Positions 1-7,827 of a stretch of 37,550 nucleotides of DNA are shown piece after piece. Source of the DNA: CAIUSP01 sp040375675 (GTDB taxonomy: Bacteria; Actinomycetota; Thermoleophilia; Solirubrobacterales; 70-9). A program made the translations under genes and the position numbers. Position 1 is the first letter of the stretch; each line of letters opens with the position of its first letter. The stretch is from contig JBEIRY010000010.1 of NCBI GenBank assembly GCA_040375675.1, positions 1 to 37,550 of the forward strand. Reading direction: 5' to 3'. Under the pieces are notes generated by a model. That model saw only the letters and a program-made list of their open reading frames with translations, searched no databases and was not told where the DNA came from.

Positions 1-136
1 AGAGGCCCCTGTAGTGGAGGTCGCTGAAGCGGCTCCTGTAGTGGAGGTCGCTGAAGAGGCCTCCGCCGGAGAAGGATCCGAGGCCAGCGCCAGCGAGGAT
101 CAGCCGGCCGAGGAGACCGCCTCAGACGAGGGCTGA
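1..136 (+). CDS. rpsA: C-terminal tail of probable 30S ribosomal protein S1 (5' end outside window)
   Basis: Only the last 44 codons are present, read in the frame starting at base 2 and ending with TGA at 134-136. The peptide is acidic and low in complexity (Glu, Ala, Val, Ser), with a nine-residue unit AAPVVEVAE present twice in tandem. No folded domain is visible. The gene is called from context: in actinobacteria rpsA commonly lies directly upstream of coaE, and actinobacterial S1 proteins often end in an acidic Glu/Ala-rich extension after the S1 RNA-binding repeats. Seven bases separate its stop from the coaE start, so the two are probably co-transcribed. Another gene with an acidic tail cannot be excluded from this fragment. 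Confidence 0.6.
   Translation, partial: EAPVVEVAEAAPVVEVAEEASAGEGSEASASEDQPAEETASDEG
8..57 (+). repeat. 27-bp tandem direct repeat in the acidic tail
   Basis: The stretch beginning CCTGTAGTGGAGGTCGCTGA at base 8 recurs identically at base 35, an offset of 27 bases. It therefore encodes an in-frame nine-residue repeat (APVVEVAE plus one residue). Near-identity at the nucleotide level suggests recent slippage duplication. More copies may lie upstream of the window. Confidence 0.8.
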
Positions 137-143
137 GGCCCGC

Positions 144-740
144 GTGACCATCTTCGTAGGTTTGACCGGTGGAGTTGCTGCCGGTAAGTCTGCTGCGATG
201 GCCGCCTTCGAGAGCGAGGGTGCTGCCGTCTTTTCCACCGACCTTGCCGCCCATCTCGCACTGGGCCTGCCCGAGGTGCGCAATCAGTTGATGGAGCGGT
301 GGGGGGAGGACGTCGTCGTGGACGGAGATCTGGATCGAAACCGAATCGCACGCATCGTGTTCGAGGATGCAGGTGAGCTCGAATGGCTGGAGGGCATCCT
401 CCATCCACGCGTGAGGGATCAGGTTGCCGAGTGGAGGGCTGAACTGGATCCCTCGACCGAGATTGCGGTAATCGAGGTTCCGCTCCTTTTCGAGTCAGGA
501 CTGGAGGGGACCTTCGACGCTACCGTTGCGATCGTCGCTGACGATGAGGTCCGCGATGCAAGGCTGGCCGAGCGGGGGCATGCGGGCAACGAGGGCCGCG
601 AATCCAGACAGCTGACCCAGGCCGAAAAGGCCGAACGCTCCGCCTACGTGATCCACAACAACGGTTCGCTCGAGGAACTTTGCGCTGCCGTAACCGAGCT
701 CTCTGCCAACCTGAAGGAGGGAACAGGAGGCATTGAGTGA
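144..740 (+). CDS. coaE: Dephospho-CoA kinase
   Basis: Catalyses the last step of coenzyme A synthesis, ATP-dependent phosphorylation of the 3'-hydroxyl of dephospho-CoA, in the cytoplasm. The 198-residue length is normal for the family. Visible motifs are a P-loop GLTGGVAAGKS at residues 6-16, Asp33 in the STDLAAH segment (substrate-binding region), the LHP motif near 86-88, EVPLLFE at 111-117, and a C-terminal QLTQAEKAERSAYVIHNNG segment matching the lid and conserved end of CoaE. The GTG start follows a GAGG element by five bases. The stop overlaps the next start in a GTGA tetranucleotide, so translation is probably coupled. The pantothenate genes panB and panC of the same pathway lie elsewhere in this window. 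Confidence 0.93.
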   Translation: MTIFVGLTGGVAAGKSAAMAAFESEGAAVFSTDLAAHLALGLPEVRNQLMERWGEDVVVDGDLDRNRIARIVFEDAGELEWLEGILHPRVRDQVAEWRAELDPSTEIAVIEVPLLFESGLEGTFDATVAIVADDEVRDARLAERGHAGNEGRESRQLTQAEKAERSAYVIHNNGSLEELCAAVTELSANLKEGTGGIE

Positions 741-1378
741 GCGGAGAACGCAAAAAACCGAGGCCGCGCAGTGGTGGCGGGCAGCCGAGGCGCCGACCGG
801 CTCCTAAACAGAGCTTCTATCGCCGCCACCGCACCGTGCTCATCCTGCTCGTGATTGCTCTGATCGCTCTGGCTTTCGTCGAGAGCAAGAGCCGTATAGA
901 CAGTGCGATAACCGAGGTAACCCTGCCTCTCCGTCACGAAGACATCATCCGCCAGCAGGCCCAGGAAAAGGATGTTCCCGCGGATCTGATCGCGGCGGTG
1001 ATCTACGAGGAATCGCGTTTTCGCGATCAGACCTCATCGGCCGGTGCACGGGGTCTGATGCAGATCACTCCCTCGACAGCCGAGTACGTCGAGGATTTGA
1101 GCGGAGGAAGCACCTTCGATCAATCTGACCTAGCCAACCCCGACATCAACATCCGCTACGGAACCTTCTACCTGAGGCATCTGCTGAATCAGTTCGACGG
1201 CGACGAGGTTGCTGCCCTGGCCGCCTACAACGCAGGCGAGACCAATGTCTTCGATTGGGGTGGATCTGATCTGGAGATCTCCGACATCCCCTTTCCCGAG
1301 ACCAAGAACTACGTGAAGGACGTGCTGGAAAAGCGGGATGCGTATCGCAGGGCATACCCGAACGAACTCGGGTTCTGA
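737..1378 (+). CDS. Membrane-anchored lytic transglycosylase (SLT domain)
   Basis: Predicted to cleave the MurNAc-GlcNAc bond of peptidoglycan, forming 1,6-anhydro ends, outside the cytoplasmic membrane. The 213-residue protein has a very basic N-terminus (residues 1-32), one transmembrane segment at about 33-48, and an SLT catalytic domain from about 65 to 205. Family signatures are ESRF with the probable catalytic Glu92, SAGARGLMQITPSTA at about 101-115, and ALAAYNAGETNV at about 160-171. The start is GTG at 737, six bases after GGAGG and overlapping the coaE stop. It most resembles the catalytic domain of Slt70-type soluble transglycosylases but is short and lacks the large N-terminal superhelical domain. 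Confidence 0.9.
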   Translation: MSGERKKPRPRSGGGQPRRRPAPKQSFYRRHRTVLILLVIALIALAFVESKSRIDSAITEVTLPLRHEDIIRQQAQEKDVPADLIAAVIYEESRFRDQTSSAGARGLMQITPSTAEYVEDLSGGSTFDQSDLANPDINIRYGTFYLRHLLNQFDGDEVAALAAYNAGETNVFDWGGSDLEISDIPFPETKNYVKDVLEKRDAYRRAYPNELGF

Positions 1379-1421
1379 TCCTCGCCGCTTGCCTTCGACT
1401 GCTTCTGACTTTCCTCCCAGC

Positions 1422-1427
1422 TAGTAT
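1422..1427 (+). promoter_or_regulatory. Candidate -10 box TAGTAT for the DUF6159-like gene (leaderless)
   Basis: TAGTAT fits the TANNNT -10 consensus and ends eight bases before the ATG at 1436. No Shine-Dalgarno sequence occurs between them. The same spacing recurs at 2319, 20108, 32603 and 33945. Transcription would start at or within a few bases of the ATG. Confidence 0.55.
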
Positions 1428-1435
1428 TTCGCCCC

Positions 1436-2275
1436 ATGAGAAGTAGGCGCGTAAAGGGCGGATGGGAGCTGACCAAGAAGAGCTGGGGGGCGCTCAAGGC
1501 GAACAAGACCTTGATGGTCATTCCTGTCGTTGGAGCGCTCGTCGCCATGGTCCCGGCGATACTGCTCACCTTCCCCGGATTGTTCCTGCTCGCCGACAAT
1601 CAGACAGCACCCGGGGTAGTCCTCGTGGTGATAGGTATCTATCTCTCCACCGTCGCGATCAACTACTACGCGGTCGTCTTGGCCGGGGCGGCGAATGCAG
1701 TGTTCAACGACGAGCCCGAGCCCAAGAAGGTCGGTCACCGGGTCGCCCGCTCGAGGTTCAAGGCGATCTGCGGCTGGGCCCTGTTGTCGGCGACACTCGG
1801 CGCCATCTTCAGCTTGCTCGAGAGCCAAAACACCATCGGAGCAATTGTCAGCGCCCTTGTCGGCACCGCATGGGCCCTCGTGACCTTCCTGGCAATTCCA
1901 ATCATCGCGCTCGAGGGGACCGGACCGTTTGCAACCGTCAAGCGCTCGACTCAACTGTTCAAGGAGCGTTGGGCAGGCCAGATCACCGGTCAGGTCACGA
2001 TCGGCGCAATCGTAGCCTTGGTTGTATCTCTGCCGTCGATACTCGTGATGGCTCTAGGGATCTACATCCTGGCCAGCACTTCTGTCAGCGCCGAGGAAGT
2101 GATCGGAGTGGTGCTGATAATCGTCGGGGTGATCGGCTTGATCTTCGGCTCCATCTTCGGTGCTGCCATTCGCGGCATCTTCGGGATCGCTCTCTACAGG
2201 TTTGCCGCGCAGGGAATCGCTGTCGGGCCGTTCACCAGCGAGGAGCTGGAGCGGTCGGTAGCGACCAAGGGCTGA
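1436..2275 (+). CDS. DUF6159-like multi-pass membrane protein
   Basis: A 279-residue integral membrane protein of unknown function. The N-terminus (residues 1-25) is basic and hydrophilic, containing GGWELTKKSWGALKANK. About six hydrophobic stretches follow, at roughly 27-54, 62-88, 113-130, 136-160, 186-212 and 219-255, with Gly/Ala/Val/Ile-rich helices. The N-terminal Trp-Ser-Leu/Lys pattern and overall layout resemble the actinobacterial DUF6159 family; that assignment is from memory of the family pattern. The gene stands alone, with 57-base spacers on both sides, and probably has its own leaderless promoter. No enzyme motif or ligand site is visible, and a transport role would be speculation. 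Confidence 0.75.
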   Translation: MRSRRVKGGWELTKKSWGALKANKTLMVIPVVGALVAMVPAILLTFPGLFLLADNQTAPGVVLVVIGIYLSTVAINYYAVVLAGAANAVFNDEPEPKKVGHRVARSRFKAICGWALLSATLGAIFSLLESQNTIGAIVSALVGTAWALVTFLAIPIIALEGTGPFATVKRSTQLFKERWAGQITGQVTIGAIVALVVSLPSILVMALGIYILASTSVSAEEVIGVVLIIVGVIGLIFGSIFGAAIRGIFGIALYRFAAQGIAVGPFTSEELERSVATKG

Positions 2276-2318
2276 GAACCCTCGCCTGCTAGGCGCCGAC
2301 CTACGCGGATCGCATCGT

Positions 2319-2324
2319 TACTCT
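2319..2324 (+). promoter_or_regulatory. Candidate -10 box TACTCT for uvrB (leaderless)
   Basis: TACTCT matches TANNNT and ends eight bases before the uvrB ATG at 2333. There is no ribosome-binding site in the spacer, so uvrB is probably expressed from a leaderless mRNA. No SOS (LexA) box was recognised by eye in the 57-base gap. Confidence 0.5.
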
Positions 2325-2332
2325 GGCATTAG

Positions 2333-4330
2333 ATGCCGGAATTCAAACTCAACTCGGCCTACACCCCGACAGCTGATCAGCCCGCCGCTATAGACGGGTT
2401 GGCCGAAGGGATCGAGGCCGACGAGCGGATACTCACTCTGCTCGGTGCCACCGGCACAGGCAAGACCTTCACGATGGCCGCAACCATAGAAAGGTTGCAG
2501 CGCCCAGCCCTCGTAATCGCCCACAACAAGACTCTCGCGGCTCAGCTCTGCAATGAGTTTCGTGAGTTCTTCCCCGAGAACTCGGTCGAGTACTTCGTCA
2601 GCTACTACGACTACTACCAGCCCGAGGCCTATGTTCCGGCACAGGATCTCTATATCGAAAAAGACTCCTCGATCAACGAGGAGATCGACAGGCTGCGCCA
2701 CGCAGCAACCGCATCGCTCTTTTCCCGCGAGGACACGATCGTCGTTGCCTCGGTCTCCTGTATCTACGGCATCGGCTCACCTGATCTATACCGGAACAAG
2801 ATGCAGATCTTCAAGGTTGGTGAAGAGATCGACCGCGCCGACCTCTTCTCGAAGTTGGTCGGCATGCAGTACTCGCGAAACGATGTCGTGCTGGAGCGGG
2901 GATCCTTCAAGGCTCAGGGGGAGATGATCGAGCTCCAGCCTTCGTACTCCGAAAGCGCGTATCGGATTCGCTTGTTCGGCGACGAGGTCGAGAGCATCCA
3001 ACACTTCGATCCGTTGAGTGGGCAGGTGATAGAGGAGATGAATGAGGCAACTATCTGGCCGGCTACGCACTACGTGACCGAAGACGCAACTCTCGAGCGC
3101 GCGGTCGAGGAGATCGAGTCCGAGATGATCGCTCAGGTCTCTGCTTTCGAAAGAGAAGGCAAGCTGCTCGAGGCACATCGACTCCAGCAGAGAACCCGCT
3201 ACGACATCGAGATGATGCGTGAGGTCGGGTTCTGTCCCGGGATCGAGAACTACTCGCGAATCATCGACGGCCGACCCCCAGGGAGCGCCCCGTACACCTT
3301 GATCGATTACTTCCCTGACGATGCACTCGTCTTCGTCGACGAGTCTCATCAGACGATCCCGCAGCTCGGCGGTATGTACCAGGGCGACTTCTCACGCAAG
3401 TCGACCCTGATCGAACACGGATTCAGGCTTCCTTCCGCGATCGACAACCGCCCGCTCAAGTTCGATGAGTTCCTCGGTCGCGTGGGGCAGATGGTCCTCG
3501 TCTCGGCAACTCCCGGAGATTGGGAGCGCACGAGTTCGAAGCGCATCGTCGAACAGATCGTCAGGCCTACCGGCATCGTGGATCCCGAGATAGAGGTTCG
3601 AGAGACCCTGAACCAGATGGACAACCTGATGGGCGAGGTCAAGATAAGAGCCGACCGCGATGAGCGAACCCTGGTCACGACCTTGACCAAGAAGATGGCT
3701 GAGGACTTGACCGAGTATCTGATCGAGCACGGATTCAAGGTCCGCTACCTCCATTCCGATATAGACACTCTCGAGAGGATCGAGATCATCCGCGATCTGC
3801 GCTTGGGCGAGTTCGATGTACTGGTTGGGGTCAATTTGCTTCGCGAGGGTCTGGACCTGCCAGAGGTCTCCCTGGTGGCGATTCTCGACGCCGACAAGGA
3901 AGGCTTTCTGCGAGGAGAGACCAGCTTGGTGCAAACGATTGGCCGAGCGGCACGAAACGTCGACGGCCGCGTGCTGATGTATGCAGACAAGGAGACCAAC
4001 TCCATGCAGCGCGCGCTTAGTGAGACCGAGCGCCGCCGTGAGATCCAGCTCGCCTACAACGAAGAGCATGGGATCACTCCGGAAACGGTCCGCAAGGGAA
4101 TATCTGACATGGCCGAGTTCCTCGCAATGGACTCTTCCAGGACTCCCCGCAAGCGTAGGCGCAAGGAGGAGCGGGGGAAGACGCGCACGCCTGAAGAGTT
4201 GGAGAGGCTGTGCGTCGAGCTCGAGGAGGAGATGGCGGTGGCGGCCGAAGATCTCAGGTTCGAGGAGGCCGCTCGCCTCAGAGATGAGCTCAAAGAGTTG
4301 CGCGCCGACCTCGATGCGATCAGCAACTGA
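2333..4330 (+). CDS. uvrB: Excinuclease ABC subunit B
   Basis: DNA-damage verification helicase of nucleotide excision repair. It is loaded by UvrA and recruits UvrC. The 665-residue length is typical. Visible in order are Walker A GATGTGKT at 38-45, the beta-hairpin region with YYDYYQPEAYVP at about 91-102, the Walker B-like DESHQ at about 336-340, SATPGDWE near 392, the helicase motif VI segment QTIGRAARN near 533, and a C-terminal UVR domain (FEEAARLRDELKEL, about 640-655) for UvrC binding. The ATG has no upstream Shine-Dalgarno and appears leaderless. uvrA lies downstream, separated by a DUF302 gene; uvrC is not in the window. Confidence 0.97.
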   Translation: MPEFKLNSAYTPTADQPAAIDGLAEGIEADERILTLLGATGTGKTFTMAATIERLQRPALVIAHNKTLAAQLCNEFREFFPENSVEYFVSYYDYYQPEAYVPAQDLYIEKDSSINEEIDRLRHAATASLFSREDTIVVASVSCIYGIGSPDLYRNKMQIFKVGEEIDRADLFSKLVGMQYSRNDVVLERGSFKAQGEMIELQPSYSESAYRIRLFGDEVESIQHFDPLSGQVIEEMNEATIWPATHYVTEDATLERAVEEIESEMIAQVSAFEREGKLLEAHRLQQRTRYDIEMMREVGFCPGIENYSRIIDGRPPGSAPYTLIDYFPDDALVFVDESHQTIPQLGGMYQGDFSRKSTLIEHGFRLPSAIDNRPLKFDEFLGRVGQMVLVSATPGDWERTSSKRIVEQIVRPTGIVDPEIEVRETLNQMDNLMGEVKIRADRDERTLVTTLTKKMAEDLTEYLIEHGFKVRYLHSDIDTLERIEIIRDLRLGEFDVLVGVNLLREGLDLPEVSLVAILDADKEGFLRGETSLVQTIGRAARNVDGRVLMYADKETNSMQRALSETERRREIQLAYNEEHGITPETVRKGISDMAEFLAMDSSRTPRKRRRKEERGKTRTPEELERLCVELEEEMAVAAEDLRFEEAARLRDELKELRADLDAISN

Positions 4331-4379
4331 TCTTCAGCGTCGAGTCGGGTAGCGTGGTGGGTAAGCAGACTTTTCCGAC

Positions 4380-4385
4380 AGGAGG
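4380..4385 (+). promoter_or_regulatory. Strong ribosome-binding site AGGAGG of the DUF302 gene
   Basis: A perfect AGGAGG core ends five bases before the ATG at 4391. It contrasts with the leaderless start of uvrB just upstream. A possible -10 (TAGCGT, 4350-4355) would give a leader of about 29 bases, so this gene may be transcribed on its own. Confidence 0.7.
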
Positions 4386-4390
4386 TTTAG

Positions 4391-4792
4391 ATGACTGAGG
4401 TAAGCACTACGAACTACGCGGTGATCCGCGATCTGGACGAGCCCTTCGATTCGGTCGTAGATCGGGTCAGAGAGACGCTTGCCGGCGAAGGCTTCGGCGT
4501 GCTTTCCGAGATCGATGTTCAGGCTGCCATGCGCGAGAAGATCGGCGAAGAGGTGGGGGAGTACTTGATTCTTGGAGCCTGCAATCCGCAGCTCGCCCAT
4601 CGTGGCCTCGGAGTGGAGCCGGACTTGGGGGTCCTTCTGCCCTGCAACGTGGTCGTACGGGCGAACGGTGATCAAACGCGAGTGGCGGCGATGGAACCTC
4701 TTTCGGCCATGCAGTTGGCCGGCAACGACGATCTGCAGCCGATCGCAAGCGAGGCTCGGGAGCGGATAGAGCGCGCTGTTTCCGCCCTCTAG
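4391..4792 (+). CDS. DUF302 family protein
   Basis: A 133-residue soluble protein whose sequence fits the DUF302 family. Recognisable elements are an early FDSVVDRVRETLAGEGFGVLSEIDV segment (about residues 18-42), the GACNPQLAHRGL motif (about 62-73) and LLPCNVVVR (about 81-89). The biochemical role of DUF302 proteins is not established. The AGGAGG site and ATG start are clear. It sits between uvrB and uvrA, with its own 60- and 50-base spacers, which may be coincidental. A conserved Cys occurs in the GACNP motif and another in LLPCN; whether they bind metal or are redox-active cannot be told from sequence. Confidence 0.85.
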   Translation: MTEVSTTNYAVIRDLDEPFDSVVDRVRETLAGEGFGVLSEIDVQAAMREKIGEEVGEYLILGACNPQLAHRGLGVEPDLGVLLPCNVVVRANGDQTRVAAMEPLSAMQLAGNDDLQPIASEARERIERAVSAL

Positions 4793-4827
4793 AGAGAGCC
4801 GGCGAGGGGCCGGATCGGGTCGCGGCA

Positions 4828-4833
4828 TAGAAT
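4828..4833 (+). promoter_or_regulatory. Candidate -10 box TAGAAT for uvrA
   Basis: TAGAAT matches five of six bases of TATAAT and ends nine bases before the TTG start of uvrA at 4843. If used, the mRNA would begin only a few bases before or at the TTG, and the GGAG at 4835-4838 would be mostly outside the transcript. No clear -35 or LexA box was seen. Confidence 0.5.
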
Positions 4834-4842
4834 CGGAGTCCG

Positions 4843-7827
4843 TTGACCCCGAGTGACAACATCGTTATCTCCGGCGCCCGGGAGCACAATCTCAAGGATG
4901 TGAGCCTGGAACTCCCCCGCGACGCGCTGATCGTGGTTACAGGCCTGTCGGGTTCGGGCAAATCCAGCCTTGCCTTCGACACGATTTACGCCGAGGGTCA
5001 ACGCCGTTATGTCGAGTCTCTCTCGGCCTACGCGCGGCAGTTCCTCGGCTTGATGGAAAAGCCAGACGTCGACTCGATCGAGGGCTTGTCGCCGGCGATC
5101 TCGATCGATCAGAAGACGACCTCGCGAAATCCGCGCTCGACCGTCGGCACCGTGACCGAGGTCTACGACTACCTGCGCCTGCTCTGGGCGCGAGTCGGGC
5201 ATCCGCACTGTCCGGAATGCGGCAAGCCGATCGAAGGCCAGTCTCAAGAACAGATCACCGACCGGTTGATGACCCTCGAGCAAGGAACCCGGTTCATGGT
5301 CATGGCGCCCGTGATCAGAGGGCGCAAGGGGGAGTACGGCAAGTTGTTCGAGGACCTCCGACTCGAGGGATACAGCCGGGTTCGGGTCGACGGTGAGATG
5401 CTCTTGCTCGAGGACAAGATCGAGCTCGACAAGAAGTACAAGCATGACATCGCTGTGGTCGTGGATCGTCTGGTGATGAAGCCGGACCTTCGCAGGCGAC
5501 TTTCCGAATCTGTTGAGGCCGCGGCCGGCCTCGCCGAAGGCCTGATAGAGGTCGACATCCTTGCCCCCGAGGGAGCCGCAGCTAAGAACAAGGGCTCGAA
5601 GGTGGGGAAGATCTCGAGCGGGGCCAAGGGTGCAGGAGGGCTTCCGTCTGATGTAGCCGAGCGCCTGACCTTCTCGGAGCAGTTCGCCTGCCTGTCTTGC
5701 GGCACCTCGATGCCTGAGCTCGAACCCCGGATCTTCTCCTTCAACTCACCTCATGGAGCATGTGAGGACTGTCATGGCCTCGGATTCCAGCGAGTGATCG
5801 ATCCGGAGCTGGTCGTTCCGGATCCGACCCTTTCGCTTTCCGAGGGTGCGCTGCAGCCTTGGCGAACCGGACACTCTCGTTACTGGAAGCGTCTCGTAGA
5901 GGCAGTTGCGGATGCCAACGGGGTGGATGTAGACAAGCCGTGGCAGGAGCTGACCGAAAAGCAACGCCGGATCTTTCTGGAAGGAACCGGGTCAGAGCGG
6001 CACAAGGTTTCGTACAAGAATCGCTTCAACCGAAGCCGTTCGTACAACGCCCGCTTCGAAGGGATCCTGAACAACCTGCAGCGTCGCTACGAGGAGACTG
6101 ATTCCGAGTCGCAGAGAGAGCGCATAGAGGGATATATGGCCGAGCAACCCTGCGCCTCCTGCGAGGCGGCCCGGCTGCGTCCCGAGAGCCTTGCTGTGAC
6201 GGTCGGAGGGCTCTCGATCGACGAGTACACCCGACTTTCGGCTACCGCTGCGCTGGATTGGATTCGCGAGCTCGATCTGACCAAGACCGAGGAGGCGATA
6301 GCCCGCTTGCTGATTCGAGAGATCGAAGAGCGCCTCGCTTTCCTCGATAACGTCGGGGTCGGTTACCTCTCGCTATCCCGCTCGGCCCGGACTCTCTCCG
6401 GCGGCGAGGCCCAGCGGATTCGTCTGGCTACCCAGATCGGCTCGAGTCTCGTCGGGGTCCTGTACATCCTCGATGAGCCCTCGATCGGTCTGCACCAGCG
6501 CGACAACCAGCGTCTGATCGACACCCTGGTCAGGCTCCGTGATCTGGGCAATACGGTGATCGTGGTCGAGCACGACGAAGGAACGATGCTTGCAGCAGAT
6601 CACCTGGTCGACCTGGGTCCCGGGGCGGGGGAGTACGGAGGGCACCTGGTCGCAGCCGGAACCCCCAAGCAGGTGGCTTCTAACAGCAAGTCACTGACGG
6701 GCAGGTTTCTCTCGGGCAAGGATCAGATCGAGACGCCGGAGCAGAGGAGGAAGCCCACCGGGCAGTTGCTGGTGAAGGGTGCGCGGCAGCACAATCTGAA
6801 GTCGATCGACGCTGCGATTCCGCTTGGGGTCTTCTGCTGCGTGACCGGCGTGTCGGGGTCTGGCAAGTCGACTCTGGTCAACGAGACTCTCTACCCCTCG
6901 CTTGCCAATCGTCTGCACCAGACGAAACTCCGTCCCGGTGCGCACGACGGCATCGAAGGCGTCAAGCAGATAGACAAGATCATCAACATCGATCAATCGC
7001 CGATCGGCCGGACTCCTCGCTCCAACCCTGCTACCTACACCGGCGTCTTCGATCACATCCGCCAGCTCTACTCCCAGACACGCGAGGCTCGCGCTCGCGG
7101 CTACAAGCAGGGCCGCTTCAGCTTCAACGTCAAAGGGGGGCGTTGCGAGGTGTGCAAAGGGGATGGTCAGATCAAGATCGAGATGCACTTCCTGCCCGAC
7201 GTCTACGTGCCTTGTGAGCAGTGCAACGGAAAGCGCTACAACCGCGAGACTCTTGAGGTTCGTTTCAAGGGCAAGTCGATCGCAGATGTGCTCGAGATGC
7301 CTGTCTCTGAAGCGGTCGAGTTCTTCGCCGACATTCCGAAGATCTCTAGGCGCCTGCGCACCCTGCATGATGTTGGTCTCGACTACATCCGGCTTGGACA
7401 GCCAGCTACTCAGCTTTCAGGTGGAGAGGCCCAGCGGGTAAAGCTTGCGACCGAGCTGTCCAAGGTCGCCACCGGGGACACTCTCTACATCCTGGACGAG
7501 CCCACCACCGGACTGCACTTCGCAGACGTTCAGAGGCTGCTCGGCGTGCTGGATCGCCTGGTCGAAGCCGGCAACACGGTGGTCGTGATCGAACACAACC
7601 TCGATGTGATCAAGACGGCCGACTGGATCCTCGATCTTGGCCCAGAAGGCGGCGATGGCGGTGGCGAACTGCTCGCAGAAGGTACGCCGGAACAGGTTGC
7701 AGCGGTTGCTGGGTCCTATACGGGGCAGTTCCTGGCCGAGATCATCGAGCCGGCGATCAAGGTCAAGAAGAAGGCATCCAAGGGGTCTCCCAGTCGCAAA
7801 CGCCGCGCACCAGCTGCCGCGCGCTAG
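4843..7827 (+). CDS. uvrA: Excinuclease ABC subunit A
   Basis: DNA-damage recognition ATPase of nucleotide excision repair, which works as a dimer and delivers UvrB. Both ABC modules are complete: Walker A GLSGSGKS at 34-41 and a second near residue 670, signatures LSGGEAQRIRLA near 518 and LSGGEAQRVKLA near 859, each followed by LDEP. One zinc finger is formed by Cys283, Cys286, Cys307 and Cys310, a second by the CEVC/CEQC pairs near 765-795, and another CPEC pair lies at 123-126. TTG 4843 is the only start after the in-frame TAG at 4828-4830. At 994 residues it is longer than the usual 940-960 because of a Lys/Gly/Ser-rich insert at about 241-268 and a basic tail. Its 3' end overlaps zwf on the opposite strand by 65 bases. 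Confidence 0.97.
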   Translation: MTPSDNIVISGAREHNLKDVSLELPRDALIVVTGLSGSGKSSLAFDTIYAEGQRRYVESLSAYARQFLGLMEKPDVDSIEGLSPAISIDQKTTSRNPRSTVGTVTEVYDYLRLLWARVGHPHCPECGKPIEGQSQEQITDRLMTLEQGTRFMVMAPVIRGRKGEYGKLFEDLRLEGYSRVRVDGEMLLLEDKIELDKKYKHDIAVVVDRLVMKPDLRRRLSESVEAAAGLAEGLIEVDILAPEGAAAKNKGSKVGKISSGAKGAGGLPSDVAERLTFSEQFACLSCGTSMPELEPRIFSFNSPHGACEDCHGLGFQRVIDPELVVPDPTLSLSEGALQPWRTGHSRYWKRLVEAVADANGVDVDKPWQELTEKQRRIFLEGTGSERHKVSYKNRFNRSRSYNARFEGILNNLQRRYEETDSESQRERIEGYMAEQPCASCEAARLRPESLAVTVGGLSIDEYTRLSATAALDWIRELDLTKTEEAIARLLIREIEERLAFLDNVGVGYLSLSRSARTLSGGEAQRIRLATQIGSSLVGVLYILDEPSIGLHQRDNQRLIDTLVRLRDLGNTVIVVEHDEGTMLAADHLVDLGPGAGEYGGHLVAAGTPKQVASNSKSLTGRFLSGKDQIETPEQRRKPTGQLLVKGARQHNLKSIDAAIPLGVFCCVTGVSGSGKSTLVNETLYPSLANRLHQTKLRPGAHDGIEGVKQIDKIINIDQSPIGRTPRSNPATYTGVFDHIRQLYSQTREARARGYKQGRFSFNVKGGRCEVCKGDGQIKIEMHFLPDVYVPCEQCNGKRYNRETLEVRFKGKSIADVLEMPVSEAVEFFADIPKISRRLRTLHDVGLDYIRLGQPATQLSGGEAQRVKLATELSKVATGDTLYILDEPTTGLHFADVQRLLGVLDRLVEAGNTVVVIEHNLDVIKTADWILDLGPEGGDGGGELLAEGTPEQVAAVAGSYTGQFLAEIIEPAIKVKKKASKGSPSRKRRAPAAAR

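Noticed and set aside
1421..1954. Long open frames antisense to or shifted within the DUF6159-like gene (also within uvrB, hppA and the ABC genes)
   Set aside because: These are shadows of GC-rich coding sequence; their translations are low-complexity and show no family motifs, while the opposite frames encode recognised proteins.
2276..2332. SOS box upstream of uvrB
   Set aside because: No GAAC-type actinobacterial or CTG-N10-CAG LexA palindrome was found in the 57-base spacer.
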